Positions 14,064-15,560 of a DNA stretch of 15,560 nucleotides are shown here, piece after piece. How positions within the stretch are numbered: position 1 is the first letter of the stretch; every line of letters starts with the position of its first letter. The DNA comes from Fluviicola sp. (GTDB taxonomy: Bacteria > Bacteroidota > Bacteroidia > Flavobacteriales_D > Crocinitomicaceae), in contig NZ_JASLCN010000085.1 in NCBI RefSeq assembly GCF_030151805.1, forward strand, positions 1-15,560, given 5' to 3'. The position numbers were made by a program, and so were the translations under genes. The notes below the pieces were generated by a model. That model was not told the DNA's origin and did not search any database. It saw only the letters and a program-made list of their open reading frames with translations.

Positions 14064-15290
14064 ATGAAACGCTCCCTACTCAAATGGTTAAAACGAACCG
14101 GGTGGTTTGTCTTAATTCTCTTTTTATCGATCAACATTTTCATCGTTCTGAGCGGTCGTTTCTATCTCTACAAAGGAATCTATTTCACCTATCTGCAAGG
14201 TGAATCTTCCCCCACGATCTATGATCTGAACAAGTTCTACAACGCAACGGTCAAAGCACCTGCAAAAGGTGAGCCCTGGAGTTTCAAACTGGCGAAAGGT
14301 GAAACCCTCAGCAGCAGCGATCTGAAATACATGGATACCTGGCGCACTTCTTCCTTTCTGGTCGTAAAGAACAACGAGGTGATCTACGAACACTATTGGG
14401 ACGAACATCATCCGGAAACGGTTTCCAATTCTTTTTCTGCCGCAAAAACGGTCGTGAGTATGCTGATCGGAATTGCACAGGAAGAAGGTTATATCAAAAG
14501 TCTCGATGAGCCGGTTCGCAAGTACATTCCTGAGTTTTCAGGGAAAGGCAAAGAAAAAATCACCATTCGTCATTTGCTGATGATGGCTTCGGGGTTGGAT
14601 TGGACCGAAAGCGGAAAAAATCCGCTGTCTGAAAATGCAGAGTCCTATTACGGGTGGGATTTGAGAGGTTTGGTTACGCGCCAGCACGCCATCCGGGAGC
14701 CTGGAAAAGCATTCATCTATCAAAGCGGAAATTCGCAGCTTTTAGGCTTCATCATTGAAAAAGCAACCGGGAAAGATTTGGCGCAATACGCTTCTGAAAA
14801 ATTGTGGAAACCGGTGGGCGCAGAATCAGATGCATTCTGGAGTCTCGACAAGAAAAACGGCGATGAAAAGGCGTTCTGTTGTTTGTACAGCACCACCAGG
14901 GATTTTGCACGTATCGGGAAAGTATTGGCAAATCATGGAAAATGGAATGAAAAACAAGTCATTCCTACCGCTTATTTCGATGAAATGGTTAAAAATCCGG
15001 AAATGTCGACCGAAGAAGGTGTTCCGAATACGCGTTACGGATTACATATCTGGACGTACGTCAGCAACGGACATCCGGTTTATTACTGCCGCGGAATCAA
15101 AGGTCAGTACATCATTTCTATTCCGGACGAACAACTCATCATTGTGAGAACCGGGCACAAAAGAGCTCCCGACATCGAAAAAGAAATTCTCCAAAAGGCA
15201 AATACGCAGGAGAATCGTGAAAAAATCGGGCATCCGTCTGATCTCTTTGAATATATCCGAATGGGAAGACAAATTACGGCTATTCATTGA
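14064..15290 (+). CDS. Membrane-anchored serine hydrolase, class C beta-lactamase fold
   Basis: 408 residues. A basic N-terminus and one hydrophobic helix (about 13-30) act as an uncleaved anchor, so the domain should be periplasmic. The beta-lactamase/transpeptidase-like fold is shown by S125-A-A-K128 (nucleophile and general base) in SNSFSAAKTVVSMLIG, IRHLLMMASGLDW, and the second motif Y219-Q-S in FIYQSGNSQLLGFIIE. The third block is RGIKGQYIISIPDEQLIIV in place of a KTG or HTG triad. The YxS with GNxQLLG pattern is closer to esterase and 6-aminohexanoate-dimer-hydrolase (NylB) relatives than to true AmpC enzymes, so antibiotic resistance should not be assumed. The likely role is an esterase, amidase or peptidase acting on an envelope substrate. 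It starts two bases after lipB. The shared transcript does not imply a shared pathway. Confidence 0.88.
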   Translation: MKRSLLKWLKRTGWFVLILFLSINIFIVLSGRFYLYKGIYFTYLQGESSPTIYDLNKFYNATVKAPAKGEPWSFKLAKGETLSSSDLKYMDTWRTSSFLVVKNNEVIYEHYWDEHHPETVSNSFSAAKTVVSMLIGIAQEEGYIKSLDEPVRKYIPEFSGKGKEKITIRHLLMMASGLDWTESGKNPLSENAESYYGWDLRGLVTRQHAIREPGKAFIYQSGNSQLLGFIIEKATGKDLAQYASEKLWKPVGAESDAFWSLDKKNGDEKAFCCLYSTTRDFARIGKVLANHGKWNEKQVIPTAYFDEMVKNPEMSTEEGVPNTRYGLHIWTYVSNGHPVYYCRGIKGQYIISIPDEQLIIVRTGHKRAPDIEKEILQKANTQENREKIGHPSDLFEYIRMGRQITAIH

Positions 15291-15390
15291 ACTTTCAGGT
15301 CCTGATAAACTACCTGGAAAACAGGCCATAAAAACCGGGAGAATACGAAGATTTAATGTGAGTTGTAAAAATGAATGCATGGAATATAAA

Positions 15391-15468
15391 TCTGCGGCTC
15401 TGCGTTCTTTTACGGGAATAACAAACCACACGAGAACATAGAAACGCATCGTTCAATAGAACACCTAT
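15391..15468. repeat. Degenerate relatives of the two fold-back repeats
   Basis: TCTGCGGCTCTGCGTTCTTT (15391-15410) resembles the left arm of the repeat at 1838. Sequence 15424-15468 contains AACCACA, AACATAGAAAC and AATAGAACAC, each found in the arms of the repeat at 6291-6392. They lie together in the 239-base spacer after the serine hydrolase. No clear hairpin remains, so if related these are decayed copies. Confidence 0.4.
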
Positions 15469-15500
15469 CTTTCATCTACGGGAAAATAAGTACAAATGCT

Positions 15501-15508
15501 TATCTTTG
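15501..15508 (+). promoter_or_regulatory. -7 element TATCTTTG ahead of the last gene
   Basis: TATCTTTG matches TAnnTTTG exactly and lies 21 bases before the ATG at 15530. No clear TTG box is seen 17-23 bases further upstream. Confidence 0.5.
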
Positions 15509-15529
15509 CAGTCCAAAATCGGATAAAAC

Positions 15530-15560
15530 ATGCGAGAAGAATTGAAAGGCCCGGTAGTTG
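15530..15560 (+). CDS. Start of a gene running off the right edge
   Basis: An ATG at 15530 opens a frame of ten complete codons (MREELKGPVV) to the window end. A -7 element stands at the right distance upstream and no other frame competes. Too little is visible to name a family. Confidence 0.5.
   Translation, partial: MREELKGPVV

Noticed and set aside
14064..15290. Calling the serine hydrolase an antibiotic-resistance beta-lactamase
   Set aside because: It lacks a KTG/HTG triad, has YxS rather than YxN, and is membrane-anchored beside lipB. The fold alone does not support resistance.
15217..15441. 74-codon plus-strand open frame at the end of the serine hydrolase
   Set aside because: It overlaps the 3' end of the hydrolase in another frame and runs into repeat-like spacer sequence. 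There is no ribosome-binding or family evidence.

Overview
The window reads as chromosome of a member of the Bacteroidota, probably a Flavobacteriales-type organism. Three things point there: AT-leaning coding sequence with AT-rich spacers; promoter words of the Bacteroidota form (TTG, about 18 bases, TAnnTTTG) ahead of two genes; and the gene families present (an outer-membrane beta-barrel cluster, a membrane-anchored PpiD-like foldase, MBOAT/SGNH acyltransferase genes, lipoprotein MsrA). I cannot name the genus. No rRNA, tRNA, CRISPR array, integrase, transposase or phage gene was seen, so this looks like ordinary chromosome rather than an island.

Layout. Bases 1-5268 are all minus strand. 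Read in the direction of transcription they are: a PpiD/SurA-type peptidyl-prolyl isomerase (5268-3058), a hairpin terminator (3006-3037), a secreted GH16 glycoside hydrolase (2968-1901), a fold-back repeat, then three short secreted beta-barrel-like proteins (1815-1216, 1179-529 and 462 to beyond the left edge). The last two of these are paralogues. A 340-base spacer with repeat-like sequence follows. Then comes an MsrA lipoprotein gene (plus) facing a DUF255/YyaL-type thioredoxin-domain gene (minus), with a long inverted repeat between their 3' ends.

From 8641 everything is on the plus strand. A compact three-gene unit encodes two homologous SGNH-fold proteins (one with an N-terminal membrane anchor, one a lipoprotein) and an MBOAT membrane acyltransferase. 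Together they look like a system that acylates (probably O-acetylates) an exported glycan or other envelope polymer. After a spacer full of short repeats come lipB (octanoyltransferase) and, two bases later, a membrane-anchored class-C beta-lactamase-fold serine hydrolase. The first ten codons of another gene lie at the right edge behind a good -7 element.

Most genes are confidently assigned to known families. The points most worth a second look are the double-SGNH/MBOAT unit, whose two SGNH proteins deviate from the consensus in different catalytic blocks, and the unusual density of small non-coding repeats in the spacers. These include two fold-back elements with degenerate relatives elsewhere in the window, six perfect copies of an 8-mer, a dispersed CTGAGCTTGTCGAAGG word and a 22-base perfect AT palindrome. 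I found no convincing evidence of a wholly undescribed system.
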